A DNA stretch of 64,000 bases, from contig JASGCS010000004.1 of assembly GCA_030054035.1 (NCBI GenBank), positions 1 to 64,000 on the forward strand, written 5' to 3'. This DNA comes from Candidatus Methylacidiphilales bacterium (GTDB lineage: Bacteria; Pseudomonadota; Gammaproteobacteria; JASGCS01). Position 1 is the stretch's first letter. Every line of letters begins with the position of its first letter. Positions 50,667 to 59,797 of this stretch are shown one piece after another. The translations under genes and the position numbers were made by a program. Below the pieces are notes generated by a model, which was not told the origin of the DNA, made no database searches, and saw only the letters and a program-made list of their open reading frames with translations.

Positions 50667-52139
50667 ATGGAACTAAAAAAAAATATAATTGAATTTGATA
50701 CCCACGGTATCGCAAATGAACAAGTCTCTCAAAATACCATGACTATTTTGAATACTTTGCGTGATGCTGGTCATCAAGCCTACATCGTTGGTGGTGCAGT
50801 GCGAGATTTGCTCTTAGGAAAAAAACCGAAAGATTTTGATATAGTAACTTCAGCAAAGCCAGATCAAGTAAAGGCGCTTTTTAAGCGATGTGCCTTGATC
50901 GGTAAAAGATTTGTTTTAGCGCATGTCTATATTCAGGACCAGCAACCAACTGAAGTTTCTACTTTCAGAAAAACACCAAATGTTGACTTAGAAGAATCTA
51001 CCGATAACCATCAAGTAAATGAAGAAGGAAGAATTTTAAAGGGAAATTGTTACGGTGAAAGTATAGAAGATGATGTGGTGCATAGAGACTTTACTATTAA
51101 TGCACTGTACTATGATCCAATCGCAAATCAAATAGTTGATCTCGTTAACGGGTATCAAGATTGTATTGGGCGAAACATCGTTTTTATAAATCAAAATAAC
51201 ATAGAGAGCATCAAAGAGGATCCAGCGAGAATAATTCGTATCATTAGATTTTCCCAAGTGTTGCAATGTCCAATTAAACCAGAGCTTGAGAAATTAATAT
51301 CTGAACATGTGGCTCTATTGAACAATATTCCTCCTGCACGAAGAATGGTGGAGTTGGTCAAAATGTTTCATAGTGGCTACGGTGTGCAATCTTATGAACA
51401 ACTAGAAAAATATAAAATGATAGAGCTGTTGTTTGGCAATGTTACCCCAGCATTAGATCATGAAGAAGAACACCCCATTCGTAAATTTGTCAGAATAGGT
51501 TTAGAAAATACTGACGATAGGATTCTCAAAAAAAATCATACCAGCAAAGCATTTCTTATGGCAGTGCTGTATTGGCCTTACGCCATGGCACGAAGTGAGT
51601 ATTCACTTCCTCCAACTCAAAATTTACATTTAATTGGAAAGGAGCTGTTTGCTAGTTTTCTTCGAGGCCTACCTAAAGTCCATCAGGATATGTTGCTTAC
51701 CATTTGGAGTTTACAAAACAAGTTTCGCGAAACACTTCCTGAACAAATTCCTCAGTTTTGTCGTCAAAGGTATTTTAGAGCTGCCTATGATTTTTACGTT
51801 TTACGCGTTCAATCAGGATTAGAAAGCGAGCAAAAACTTGAACTATGGACCCAGTCACGCGATCAGTATGCTCCCGCAAATCAAGAAAATAAATTTGAGA
51901 GAGGAAGTCATGCCAGGAGACGGCCATTCGGCAACGGTAACAAACGATTTAAAAATAGAAAAAATGGTAGGGGTGGTAATAAATCTTCATCCTCTAACCC
52001 TAATAAAGTTTCTACCGATCAGCAATATTCCCAATCGGGTGAATTAGTGTACGATAAGTATAATTCCTTTGATTCATTTGAACCTGAAGCCGAAAAGACT
52101 ATAGTAACTTCTAATAAATTTAATTTATTAGACTCTTAA
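50667..52139 (+). CDS. pcnB: Poly(A) polymerase I
   Basis: PcnB adds 3' poly(A) tails that promote RNA decay. The 490-residue product has the nucleotidyltransferase site VGGAVRDLLLGKKPKDFDIVT with the catalytic Asp pair, DVVHRDFTINALYYDP, and the RNA-binding region EDPARIIRIIRFSQV. The C-terminal 100 residues are basic and low-complexity (RRRPFGNGNKRFKNRKNGRGG), as in proteobacterial PcnB, then acidic. Related tRNA nucleotidyltransferases lack this tail. A clear GGAG precedes the start. Confidence 0.94.
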   Translation: MELKKNIIEFDTHGIANEQVSQNTMTILNTLRDAGHQAYIVGGAVRDLLLGKKPKDFDIVTSAKPDQVKALFKRCALIGKRFVLAHVYIQDQQPTEVSTFRKTPNVDLEESTDNHQVNEEGRILKGNCYGESIEDDVVHRDFTINALYYDPIANQIVDLVNGYQDCIGRNIVFINQNNIESIKEDPARIIRIIRFSQVLQCPIKPELEKLISEHVALLNNIPPARRMVELVKMFHSGYGVQSYEQLEKYKMIELLFGNVTPALDHEEEHPIRKFVRIGLENTDDRILKKNHTSKAFLMAVLYWPYAMARSEYSLPPTQNLHLIGKELFASFLRGLPKVHQDMLLTIWSLQNKFRETLPEQIPQFCRQRYFRAAYDFYVLRVQSGLESEQKLELWTQSRDQYAPANQENKFERGSHARRRPFGNGNKRFKNRKNGRGGNKSSSSNPNKVSTDQQYSQSGELVYDKYNSFDSFEPEAEKTIVTSNKFNLLDS

Positions 52140-52160
52140 ATTGTTCTTAGCGACAACGTA

Positions 52161-53378
52161 ATGCTACAAAATAAAAAAAAGCCACTACGAAAGTATCGCA
52201 TGCTCGACTTGACTCACATGCTCTCGGGGCCGTTTGGTGCCATGATTCTTGCTGATCTTGGTGTGGAAACAATCAAAGTTGAACCGCTTCAAGGAGAAGG
52301 GACAAGGGTTTTGTTGGCAAATGATAAAAAAAATTCCCATCGTGGACTTGGCGCTTATTTTTTAACATTGAATAGAAATAAACGCACTATTTCAATAGAC
52401 CTTAAGCATAAAGAGGGGTTAGCTTTATTTTATAAATTAGTAAAAAAATCAGATGTGGTATTGAGCAATTTTGGACCAACGGTTCCTGAAAAGTTAAAAA
52501 TTGATTACGCGCATCTTAAAAAAATAAATCCAAAAATCATAACATGCACTGTTACTGGCTTTGGTTCTGATGGCCCTGATTTTAATCGACCGGCTTTTGA
52601 CCAGGTTGCACAGGCAACTGGTGGGGGTATGAGTTTAACCGGTGTTGATGAATCTCAAATGTTACGCGCAGGTATTCCTATTGGGGATCTTGGGGGCGGC
52701 ATGTTTGCGGTGATGGGTATCATTACCGCTTTGTTAGAAAGAGAAGTGAGTAAGCGAGGGCAGCATGTTGATATCTCTATGTTAGATTGTCAAATTGCTA
52801 TGCTTAATTATATAGCTACCATGACTATGTTATCTGGAACAGACCAAAAACCTATTGGTAACAGTCACTTTGTCCATGTGCCATACAATAGTTATAATAC
52901 TAAAACTGGTCCCATCATCATTGCAGTCATTACCAATAATTTCTGGACTTCGCTTAAGCAGTTACTTAAAATACCTGAACTTGAGTCAAGTGCGTATGAT
53001 ACTCAACCGGGACGATTGCAGGATAAATCAAAAATCGACAAGCTTATTGAAAAACATTTATGTACCAATACTCGCGAACATTGGTTAACTAAACTTAAAG
53101 AAGCAAAAATTCCATGCGCGCCAATTAATACAATTTCACAAGCATTACAAGATCCTCAGGTTCAGCACCGTAATATGGTTGTTGACCTCATTGATAAAAA
53201 ATCATCAAAGGCTACCGTAAAGGTAACTGGAAATCCAATTAAATTTTCACGCACTCCTGCTGAAACTTTTAGCTTTCCACCTGATCTAGGTGAAGATACT
53301 GATTGGGTATTATCAACTATTCTTAAATTAAAAAAGTCTACTATTGCTAAATTAAAATCAACAAATGTGGTAAGGTAG
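52161..53378 (+). CDS. CaiB/BaiF-type (class III) CoA-transferase, copy 1
   Basis: Class III CoA-transferases move CoA between carboxylic acids through an Asp-bound anhydride. The 405-residue product has the entry block LDLTHMLSGPFGAMILADLGVETIKVEP, NRNKRTISIDLK, and the catalytic Asp176 in GIPIGDLGGGMFAVMG. The next gene, 8 bp on, encodes an HMG-CoA-lyase-family enzyme, the pairing expected of succinyl-CoA:hydroxymethylglutarate-type transferases. The true acid is unknown. It begins the plus-strand part of a catabolic island. Confidence 0.88.
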   Translation: MLQNKKKPLRKYRMLDLTHMLSGPFGAMILADLGVETIKVEPLQGEGTRVLLANDKKNSHRGLGAYFLTLNRNKRTISIDLKHKEGLALFYKLVKKSDVVLSNFGPTVPEKLKIDYAHLKKINPKIITCTVTGFGSDGPDFNRPAFDQVAQATGGGMSLTGVDESQMLRAGIPIGDLGGGMFAVMGIITALLEREVSKRGQHVDISMLDCQIAMLNYIATMTMLSGTDQKPIGNSHFVHVPYNSYNTKTGPIIIAVITNNFWTSLKQLLKIPELESSAYDTQPGRLQDKSKIDKLIEKHLCTNTREHWLTKLKEAKIPCAPINTISQALQDPQVQHRNMVVDLIDKKSSKATVKVTGNPIKFSRTPAETFSFPPDLGEDTDWVLSTILKLKKSTIAKLKSTNVVR

Positions 53379-53386
53379 TCATAGAC

Positions 53387-54313
53387 ATGCTACCAATACA
53401 AGCATTCATTAACGATGTCGGGCCCCGTGATGGACTACAAAGCCAGAGCGTTATCCTAAGCGTACCTGAGCGAAGGGAGTTAATTTCTTTAATTATTTCA
53501 ACTGGCATCAAACATATTGAGGTGGGTAGTTTTGTTTCAGCAACAGCAGTGCCGGCAATGGCGGGTACAGACCAAGTAATTGCACCTTTTTTAGTAGATA
53601 CTCAATATCCTCAAAATCAATTTTCGTTTTCAGTACTCATTCCTAATGTTCGTGGATTTCAGGCTGCCAAAACAGCACATGTTAAAAACATTAACTTTGT
53701 CATTTGTTCAACGGACACCATGAATCAAAAAAATGTGAGAAAAAATACTGATGAATTAGTTGCCGAACTTCAGCAGGTTTGTAGCCTCGCAGCAGAAGAT
53801 TCAATTACAATTAATGCGTATATATCTACTGCTTGGGATTGTCCTTTTGAAGGTGTGGTTTCGGCGCAGAAAATAGTCTCACTAGCGGAGCAATTGCTGA
53901 AGGCCGGAGTATCAAAAATAATTTTATCTGATTCAATCGGCTCCGCAGATCCCAAGCGAGTAAGGCAATTAGTATCTGAAGTCAAAACCCTTACTGCTGT
54001 TCACAATATTGGATGTCATTTTCATGATACGAGAAGTTTAGCCCTCGCCAATGTTTTTGCATCACTCGAGGAAGGGGTGACATGGTTTGATTCATCAATT
54101 GGCGGATTGGGTGGTTGTCCTTTTGCACCTGGTGCTTCAGGTAATCTTGCCACCGAAGATCTAGTCTTGTTGCTTGAACAACAAGGAATACATACTGGAG
54201 TAAATGCCTTAGCTTTGATACAGGCCATTGATACGATTCAAGCTAAGTTTGCAGTGAAATGTAACGGTGGAAAAACTTTTCAGTGGCAAAAATCAAAACT
54301 CTTAAAACAATGA
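53387..54313 (+). CDS. HMG-CoA lyase family enzyme, copy 1
   Basis: The family cleaves 3-hydroxy-3-methylglutaryl-CoA or similar acyl-CoAs (such as citramalyl-CoA) into acetyl-CoA and a keto product. The 308-residue TIM barrel has NDVGPRDGLQSQ (catalytic Arg/Asp), the metal His pair in GCHFHDTRSLALAN, and the active Cys loop GGCPFAPGASGNLATEDLV. It sits 8 bp after a CoA-transferase and overlaps the VOC gene by 4 bp (ATGA). Only 20-30 residues separate its C terminus from the shorter copy 2 at 57651. Confidence 0.88.
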   Translation: MLPIQAFINDVGPRDGLQSQSVILSVPERRELISLIISTGIKHIEVGSFVSATAVPAMAGTDQVIAPFLVDTQYPQNQFSFSVLIPNVRGFQAAKTAHVKNINFVICSTDTMNQKNVRKNTDELVAELQQVCSLAAEDSITINAYISTAWDCPFEGVVSAQKIVSLAEQLLKAGVSKIILSDSIGSADPKRVRQLVSEVKTLTAVHNIGCHFHDTRSLALANVFASLEEGVTWFDSSIGGLGGCPFAPGASGNLATEDLVLLLEQQGIHTGVNALALIQAIDTIQAKFAVKCNGGKTFQWQKSKLLKQ

Positions 54314-55236
54314 AACCCTATCTTGATGCCTGTATTTGTGTGCCTCACCAGGAAACACTTTCAAGCAATCTCGTAGAGCTTGGTTGGAGTATTTTAGAAT
54401 CAAACCCTGTTCCTAAATCTTATTGCGAGGGCTATCAAACTCAATTTCTCACCGAAACTATTTTTGTCTCTCCTCATCAGCCTTCGGGTAGAATTATTTT
54501 GTTGACCTGTGCAGAGCCAGCAACGCCAATGCAAAGCAAGATCGATCCCTATGAATATGGCGGGTGGTTTGATCTAGATATCCGTACCAAAGATAATTAT
54601 GCACTGCATTCTATAGTAACTTCTCAATTTGCTTGGAAGACCAATTGCCCACCGCAAGAGTGGGTATTTGGTCCTTTTCGAGTAGTGGAATTTCTCAGTT
54701 GTAATGACTTTGGGCTTACCGTTGCCGCCATGCAGCGAGTAGATCCACCATTACCCAATCCTCCCCCAGGTCATTATGGAGATTTTTTTAACAGTTCATT
54801 CCTAGTTCCAGATGTAAAACCAGCAATAGATTTTTTTCAATCTGTACTTCAGTGTCAAGTTGTGCTTCATGAACATATTACTCTTGCTAATCATCCTTTG
54901 AGGAACGTGTTAGGAATTACCCGAGATGAAGATGCGGTATTAGAGCTTGTCTTACTCAAAGGAAGGGGCGGTTATATGGTTGAGCCAATTGCACTGCATC
55001 ACAGCAAACTCCCTAAAATTAATTACACCAGAAAAAGCAATACTTCGCCTCCATATCTTGGGCTCTATGCAATTAGAATTTATGAAGAAAATATTTCTGA
55101 AATAGAAAAACTTGCTTCCCAGCATTCATATATCAATCAGATTAAAAAAATAGAGAACGGATTGTTATTATTTACTGCAGACGATGCTTGGTTAGAGATT
55201 TATGATTCTTCAGTGTTTAATTCGGTTAGCTCATAG
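54310..55236 (+). CDS. VOC-superfamily (glyoxalase/dioxygenase fold) protein, two modules
   Basis: About 308 residues. The second half has the clear VOC pattern FLVPDVKPAIDFFQSVLQCQVVLHEH (key residues D..A..FF, VL), and the first half is a more diverged copy starting YLDACICVPHQETLSSNLVELGW. Metal ligands cannot be placed with certainty, so it could be a lyase, isomerase, dioxygenase or binding protein. The ATG at 54310 overlaps the lyase stop (ATGA), so I prefer it to an upstream codon at 54283. It probably acts on the same substrate pathway. The 3' end overlaps the converging gene by 37 bp. Confidence 0.68.
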   Translation: MKPYLDACICVPHQETLSSNLVELGWSILESNPVPKSYCEGYQTQFLTETIFVSPHQPSGRIILLTCAEPATPMQSKIDPYEYGGWFDLDIRTKDNYALHSIVTSQFAWKTNCPPQEWVFGPFRVVEFLSCNDFGLTVAAMQRVDPPLPNPPPGHYGDFFNSSFLVPDVKPAIDFFQSVLQCQVVLHEHITLANHPLRNVLGITRDEDAVLELVLLKGRGGYMVEPIALHHSKLPKINYTRKSNTSPPYLGLYAIRIYEENISEIEKLASQHSYINQIKKIENGLLLFTADDAWLEIYDSSVFNSVSS

Positions 55237-55922
55237 TACGTTTGCATATAACCACCAACTCCACCTTTTAGATACATTCGGTAGCGATCATTGGTAACCC
55301 ACATGTCATAGGGTGGGTGTTCTTCGGGCAAACCTCCTGCGCCAGTATCCTCAAGTCTGAAATGAAGCGATTCAAAGGTACCAGCTCCAACCTTGATGGT
55401 TTCTTTTCCGACTAATCGCAGCGAGAATTGGAGGGGAAATAACATAGGGCCAGTTGCTCCACGGTGATCTGGAGAGGTCAACATTATCGGAGTGCATGGT
55501 TGTTTACCTGGTTCCTCACCTTGATACAAAATAGTGAGCAACCCATCTCCAATAATTTGGTGTGCCACTAACCATGCAATTGGTTTGCTCAGCGCTATCT
55601 TCTGAGTCAGCACCCCATCGCGATGATGAAAGGTTTGGCAGTTGGCTTCCTGATCGGTAAAATACATAAAGCCGCAACCTTCAAATGTACCACCAACGGT
55701 TAGTCGCACAGAGCATTGCAAAGGTTTCCCAGTTTTACCATTATAGGCAATCATCACATCTCGTAATACTGAAGGAGCGTCATCTATCTCACTATGGGAA
55801 TGTAATACTATTACCCCATCTGCTTGTTCAGTTAATAAAAAATCTTCTCTACCGCGAATCGCATCTAACCTTTCAGGTTTTTTAGAAAGGTAAGTAATTC
55901 TCCCCCTCATTCGCTTAGTCAT
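55200..55922 (-). CDS. Unknown protein of the catabolic island, beta-rich
   Basis: I do not recognise this 240-residue protein. It has no signal peptide or membrane segment and looks beta-rich (for example ADGVIVLHSHSEIDD, LQCSVRLTVGGTFEGCGFMYF, ESLHFRLEDTG). The second half has a barrel-like ending YRMYLKGGVGGYMQTYYELTEL. It is coupled to the membrane protein upstream by a 4 bp overlap (ATGA) and overlaps the VOC gene at the 3' ends by 37 bp. A binding or cyclase-like lipocalin fold is possible, but this is a guess. Confidence 0.6.
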   Translation of the reverse strand: MTKRMRGRITYLSKKPERLDAIRGREDFLLTEQADGVIVLHSHSEIDDAPSVLRDVMIAYNGKTGKPLQCSVRLTVGGTFEGCGFMYFTDQEANCQTFHHRDGVLTQKIALSKPIAWLVAHQIIGDGLLTILYQGEEPGKQPCTPIMLTSPDHRGATGPMLFPLQFSLRLVGKETIKVGAGTFESLHFRLEDTGAGGLPEEHPPYDMWVTNDRYRMYLKGGVGGYMQTYYELTELNTEES

Positions 55923-56650
55923 ACATTAATAATATGCAAACCAAGTAGGACATTGAGTAGTATGCAAAACCAAATCCCATGCACTAGCGGTGTGGTTCGC
56001 TTTAAGCATTGGCTAATTCCAGCATTTGCAGTTTCAGATACAGGGTCGCTCACTAGTTGTTTTATATAGTTAGGAAAAGGCTTTAGTATGTAACGAATAC
56101 CAAGTCCACAAACAACAGTTATTGTGAATATCAGAATTTTTGCTGACATCCAGTACGAGAGCGGTTCAACTAAGGGTATCAACTGCTCAAAGGTATCAAA
56201 TACCTCATCCGAAGTATTTTGCAAACTTTTTTCTACAATTGCATTGTAGTAGAGCGAATACCCTACCCATAACCAGAGTAAGAATAAAATAAAAATTCTA
56301 AAGTAAATATCTATATCTCTAAGCAGTGCATGGAACGAATATTTTTCACCAAAATACACCCCCCCAACTAATCCCAACCACACAATCGTTGCTAGATAAA
56401 CTAACCCTATGGCAAAATCAGAAAGCAAAACCAATCCTACATATTCTGCGTAAAAAATACCAGAAAAAAACATCAATGGCATGGCAATTCGTGGTACTAG
56501 ATCTAATAACCAAGCAATTTTAATAACTGTTAATCTAGTCTCTAAAGATAAACTAGTATTTTTTATGAACTTGCTTGAATAATATACGCCAAGGTCAGTA
56601 CCTAACCAGTAGATTAGTGCTAAAATATGTAAAAGCAGGAGAAATTTCAT
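55919..56650 (-). CDS. Polytopic inner-membrane protein, CopD-like
   Basis: The 243-residue product has about six hydrophobic helices, beginning MKFLLLLHILALIYWLGTDLG, with later segments VGLVLLSDFAIGLVYLATIVWLG and IFILFLLWLWVGYS (helix around residues 125-145). His10 and a conserved-looking WLG/LDLVPRIAMP layout resemble CopD or DUF2269-type membrane proteins, some of which bind heme or copper. The ATG at 56650 gives a sensible N terminus; its start codon overlaps that of the divergent reductase within one CATG. TAAAAT lies ten bases upstream on the minus strand. Confidence 0.6.
   Translation of the reverse strand: MKFLLLLHILALIYWLGTDLGVYYSSKFIKNTSLSLETRLTVIKIAWLLDLVPRIAMPLMFFSGIFYAEYVGLVLLSDFAIGLVYLATIVWLGLVGGVYFGEKYSFHALLRDIDIYFRIFILFLLWLWVGYSLYYNAIVEKSLQNTSDEVFDTFEQLIPLVEPLSYWMSAKILIFTITVVCGLGIRYILKPFPNYIKQLVSDPVSETANAGISQCLKRTTPLVHGIWFCILLNVLLGLHIINV
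56621..56641 (+). promoter_or_regulatory. -10 element and Shine-Dalgarno site of the CurA-like gene
   Basis: TAAAAT (56621-56626) is followed by AGGAG (56637-56641), which ends seven bases before the ATG at 56649. Both lie inside the 5' coding region of the divergent membrane-protein gene. Confidence 0.55.
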
Positions 56651-57650
56651 GACCAGTTCTATTTTATCAGTAAAATGCACAAATATTCCTAATGATGTGC
56701 CTCAAGTGAGTGATTTTGCAGTAGAGGCTATTACATTACCGGACAATTTGACAGGCACCCTAGTTCAAATAAAATACCTTTCCATTGACCCTTTTTTAAG
56801 ATTAAGAATTAAAGGTAACCACCAAAGTGGCTCTATTCAAAAAGGCGAAATCATGAGCGGGCCTGGAATCGTAGAGTTGCTTGAAGATTCTGCTCAGCAT
56901 AAAAAGGGTACATTATTAATGGGACTTATCCCATGGCAAGAAAAAGCCAGAATTGATACCACTGCACTTAAACCCATACCCTCAATTGATCAACCTAGCC
57001 TTGCACTTGGTGTGTTAGGTATGCCTGGATTTACTGCATGGGTAGGAGTAAATAAACTTTTAACCACTAAGCATCTAACTGAAAAAGATGTCGTAGTCGT
57101 CTCAGCGGCTAGCGGTGTAGTTGGAAGTATGGTCGGTCATTTTATTCAATCAATGACTAACGCTAAAGTAATTGGTATTGCAGGGAGTGAGGAAAAATGT
57201 AATTGGGTTACTGGTACGCTAGGTTGGGATGGTTGTATCAATTATAAAACTACTGATCTAGGTATGGCGCTCAAACAACAGGCACAGCAAGGTATCTCGA
57301 TTTATTTTGATAATGTGGGAGGGTCGGTGCTCAACGCAGTAATGGAAAATCTTGCTGTGGGTGCGCAAGTGTTACTCTGTGGATTAGCACAGCAATATAA
57401 TATTTCAAAACCTATCGCACTTCACAATATTGGTGCCTTGATCGGGAGCAGAGCATCTATAAAGGGCATGATAATCTATGATCATGTTATGCACTATCCA
57501 GAATTTTATCAAGCGGTACTACCAGAGTACCATGCTGGAAAAATTAAATACAAAGAAACCAAACTAAAAGGAATTTCCTCTGCTATTGATGCCATGATCA
57601 CACAATTTAAAGGTGAGAACTTTGGCAAATTAATTATTGAAGTGGGTTAA
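56649..57650 (+). CDS. NADP-dependent alkenal/one oxidoreductase, CurA-like (MDR family)
   Basis: The 333-residue product fits zinc-free medium-chain reductases such as CurA and prostaglandin reductase types, which reduce conjugated double bonds with NADPH. It has YLSIDPFLRLRI, GLIPWQEKARI, GMPGFTAWVGVNKL, the cofactor loop SAASGVVGSMVGHF and YFDNVGGSVLNAVM. Substrate is not known; an alpha,beta-unsaturated acid derivative would suit the surrounding CoA-based pathway. A clear AGGAG precedes the start. The stop abuts that of the converging lyase gene without a gap. Confidence 0.86.
   Translation: MTSSILSVKCTNIPNDVPQVSDFAVEAITLPDNLTGTLVQIKYLSIDPFLRLRIKGNHQSGSIQKGEIMSGPGIVELLEDSAQHKKGTLLMGLIPWQEKARIDTTALKPIPSIDQPSLALGVLGMPGFTAWVGVNKLLTTKHLTEKDVVVVSAASGVVGSMVGHFIQSMTNAKVIGIAGSEEKCNWVTGTLGWDGCINYKTTDLGMALKQQAQQGISIYFDNVGGSVLNAVMENLAVGAQVLLCGLAQQYNISKPIALHNIGALIGSRASIKGMIIYDHVMHYPEFYQAVLPEYHAGKIKYKETKLKGISSAIDAMITQFKGENFGKLIIEVG
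56661..56666 (-). promoter_or_regulatory. -10 element of the CopD-like gene inside the divergent gene
   Basis: The minus strand reads TAAAAT at 56666-56661, ten bases before the ATG at 56650. It lies within the first codons of the plus-strand reductase gene, so the two transcripts overlap head to head. Confidence 0.4.
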
Positions 57651-58568
57651 TTATTTTTTTGGCAACCCTGCGTCTGCTAAAAATCCGTACAAGGGTTCCA
57701 TCGGAAGATATTTTTTAAGAATCGCACGAAGTGAGAGGAGTTTTGTGATATCAATTCCTGTTGCTACTCCCATTGATTCAAACATAAAGACCAAATCCTC
57801 GGTGACAATATTGCCTGAAGCTCCGGGAGCAAAGGGACAGCCCCCTAGTCCACCACAAGAGCTGTCAAAAACGGTTACCCCAACTTCATATGCTGCAAGC
57901 GCATTGGCTAAGCCAAGCCCCCTAGTATTGTGAAGATGGATGCTGCTCGCAGCATGTGCCCCAATATAGTAGCGCAGACTTTTCATCATCTCGCGAACTT
58001 GATTGGGATTGGCATAGCCGGTGGTATCTGCTACGCTCATATCGTGGATGCCTAATGAAATTAGTTTTGTCGCGATGTCCAATACCGCGCTTTGGGATAT
58101 GTCACCTTCAATAGTGCAACCAAAAGCAGTAGATAATCCCACCTCAAAGCTTGGCTTCGGATCTGGAAGTGAGTCTAATAAATTTTTGATCGCGACAATC
58201 TCGCTAAACATCTGCTCATGGGTTCGGTTTACATTTTTAATGCTATGGGTTTGTGAACAGGAAAAGGGAATTGAAATTTTGTCTGGTTGCTTTGCTAAGG
58301 CAAGGGTGGCACCTTTAAGATTAGGCACCAAGACAGCAAGTTTTGCCGCGCAGGTTTTTTTGCGCAATTGCTCTAGTAGCAATCCAGTATCAGCAAGTTG
58401 AGGTAATAACGTTGGTGAGACAAACGAGCCAACTTCAATATCAACGAATCCCGATTGTACTAATGCCTCTATCCAAGCTACTTTACCTTCAAGAGGCATT
58501 ATCGTAGATGCGTTTTGAAGCCCGTCGCGAGGACCGACTTCACTAATAATTACTGAATCAGATTTCAT
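57651..58568 (-). CDS. HMG-CoA lyase family enzyme, copy 2
   Basis: The 305-residue product has ISEVGPRDGLQNAS, the metal His pair in SSIHLHNTRGLGLAN, and the Cys loop GGCPFAPGASGNIVTEDLVF. It is a paralog of the enzyme at 53387 but clearly diverged, so the two probably take different hydroxyacyl-CoAs. It diverges from CoA-transferase copy 2 across a 32 bp gap. TATACC lies eight bases before the ATG, with no ribosome binding site. Leucine degradation or a methyl-branched dicarboxylate is the likely context. Confidence 0.88.
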   Translation of the reverse strand: MKSDSVIISEVGPRDGLQNASTIMPLEGKVAWIEALVQSGFVDIEVGSFVSPTLLPQLADTGLLLEQLRKKTCAAKLAVLVPNLKGATLALAKQPDKISIPFSCSQTHSIKNVNRTHEQMFSEIVAIKNLLDSLPDPKPSFEVGLSTAFGCTIEGDISQSAVLDIATKLISLGIHDMSVADTTGYANPNQVREMMKSLRYYIGAHAASSIHLHNTRGLGLANALAAYEVGVTVFDSSCGGLGGCPFAPGASGNIVTEDLVFMFESMGVATGIDITKLLSLRAILKKYLPMEPLYGFLADAGLPKK

Positions 58569-58576
58569 ATTATATA

Positions 58577-58584
58577 GGTATAAT
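58577..58584. promoter_or_regulatory. Overlapping divergent -10 elements between lyase 2 and CoA-transferase 2
   Basis: The plus strand reads TATAAT at 58579-58584, sixteen bases before the preferred ATG at 58601. The minus strand reads TATACC at 58582-58577, eight bases before the lyase ATG. The plus-strand hexamer covers an earlier ATG at 58583, which argues that the start at 58601 is the real one. Confidence 0.5.
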
Positions 58585-58600
58585 GATATATCATTTTAAT

Positions 58601-59797
58601 ATGAATCAGAATAATACATTTTCACTATTACGTGGAATTACCGTGGTTGAATATAGCCATATGGTAATGGGACCATGCTGTGGAGTAGTGCTTGCCGACC
58701 TCGGCGCGAGGGTGATAAAAGTAGAACCTATCAAAGGGGATAATACTAGAAGGCTGGCTGGATCTGGAGCAGGTTATTTTCCCATGTATAATCGCAATAA
58801 ACAAAGCCTTGCCATTGATGTAAATAAACCAGAAGGATTAACGCTACTAAAATCTCTAATTAAATCCAGTGATGTTTTTATTGAAAATTTCAGACCTCAG
58901 GCGCTTAACAAGTATGAGCTTGATTTTGACTCATTACATAAAAAACATCCAAGCCTGATTTATTTAAGTTTAAAAGGATTTCTTAGTGGAGCATATCAGA
59001 ACCGAACTGCGCTTGATGAAGTGGTGCAAATGTTTTCTGGCTTAGCGTATATGACTGGACTGCCCGAGCGACCAATGAGGGCAGGTACTTCAGTCGTAGA
59101 TATAACTGGTGCGTTGTTTGGAGTTATAGGCATCTTAGCCATGCTCGAGCAAAGAAAAAAAACCAACCTAGGAGGGCTGGTACAAAGTTCTTTATTTGAG
59201 ACAGCGGCTTTTCTGGTTGGGCAACATATTGCCCAATATGCCTCAAGCGAAAAACCATTGCAACCAATGTCAGTGCGCCAATCAGCATGGAGCATTTATG
59301 ATTTATTTGATTTAGCCGATGGTACAAAACTTTTTGTTGCGGTAGTGAGTGATACGCAATGGAAAATATTTTGTCAAGAATTCAATTTGCTTGAATTACT
59401 AAACGATCCATCCCTTGCTCAGAATAATCAGCGAGTAGAAAAACGAGATACAATTCTCCCAATCGTGCGACAAACATTTTTACGTATGGATAAAAATGAT
59501 CTTTTAAAAAAACTTGATACCTGTGGAGTGCCCTTTGCCCCAATCTTACAACCGAATCAATTATTACAAGATCAACATCTGCTCCAAGCTGGTCTTGTGC
59601 CAATTACACTCTCAGACGGCAATAACAAAGGTAAAGCTATTCAACTTCCAGCACTACCGATAGAAGTAAATGGTATGCGTTCTGGAATACATCATCAAGT
59701 CCCTACCATTGGTGAAGATAGTGATTCGGTATGCGCGTCGTTAGGTTACACTACTCAGGAAATAACTCAATTAAAACAACAGGGGGTAATCGCTTAA
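58601..59797 (+). CDS. CaiB/BaiF-type (class III) CoA-transferase, copy 2
   Basis: About 398 residues. It has LLRGITVVEYSHMVMGPCCG, LADLGARVIKVEP, NRNKQSLAIDVN and the catalytic Asp in GTSVVDITGALFGVIG. An in-frame ATG at 58583 lies within the probable -10 hexamer, so I prefer 58601. It is the first gene of a four-gene run (transferase, MFS, amidohydrolase, transferase) whose members overlap by 1 to 8 bp, and it faces away from lyase copy 2. The acid substrate is unknown. Confidence 0.87.
   Translation: MNQNNTFSLLRGITVVEYSHMVMGPCCGVVLADLGARVIKVEPIKGDNTRRLAGSGAGYFPMYNRNKQSLAIDVNKPEGLTLLKSLIKSSDVFIENFRPQALNKYELDFDSLHKKHPSLIYLSLKGFLSGAYQNRTALDEVVQMFSGLAYMTGLPERPMRAGTSVVDITGALFGVIGILAMLEQRKKTNLGGLVQSSLFETAAFLVGQHIAQYASSEKPLQPMSVRQSAWSIYDLFDLADGTKLFVAVVSDTQWKIFCQEFNLLELLNDPSLAQNNQRVEKRDTILPIVRQTFLRMDKNDLLKKLDTCGVPFAPILQPNQLLQDQHLLQAGLVPITLSDGNNKGKAIQLPALPIEVNGMRSGIHHQVPTIGEDSDSVCASLGYTTQEITQLKQQGVIA

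Noticed and set aside
55200-55922. DUF3108 assignment for the unknown beta-rich protein
   Set aside because: There is no signal peptide and the core strands differ from the clear DUF3108 protein at 29880; I found no convincing alignment.
58021-58401. 126-codon open frame antisense to lyase copy 2
   Set aside because: It mirrors a conserved enzyme and has no support of its own.
53387-58568. The two lyase genes as a recent duplication
   Set aside because: The catalytic blocks agree but the sequences differ widely outside them and lie on opposite strands, so they are old paralogs or separate acquisitions.
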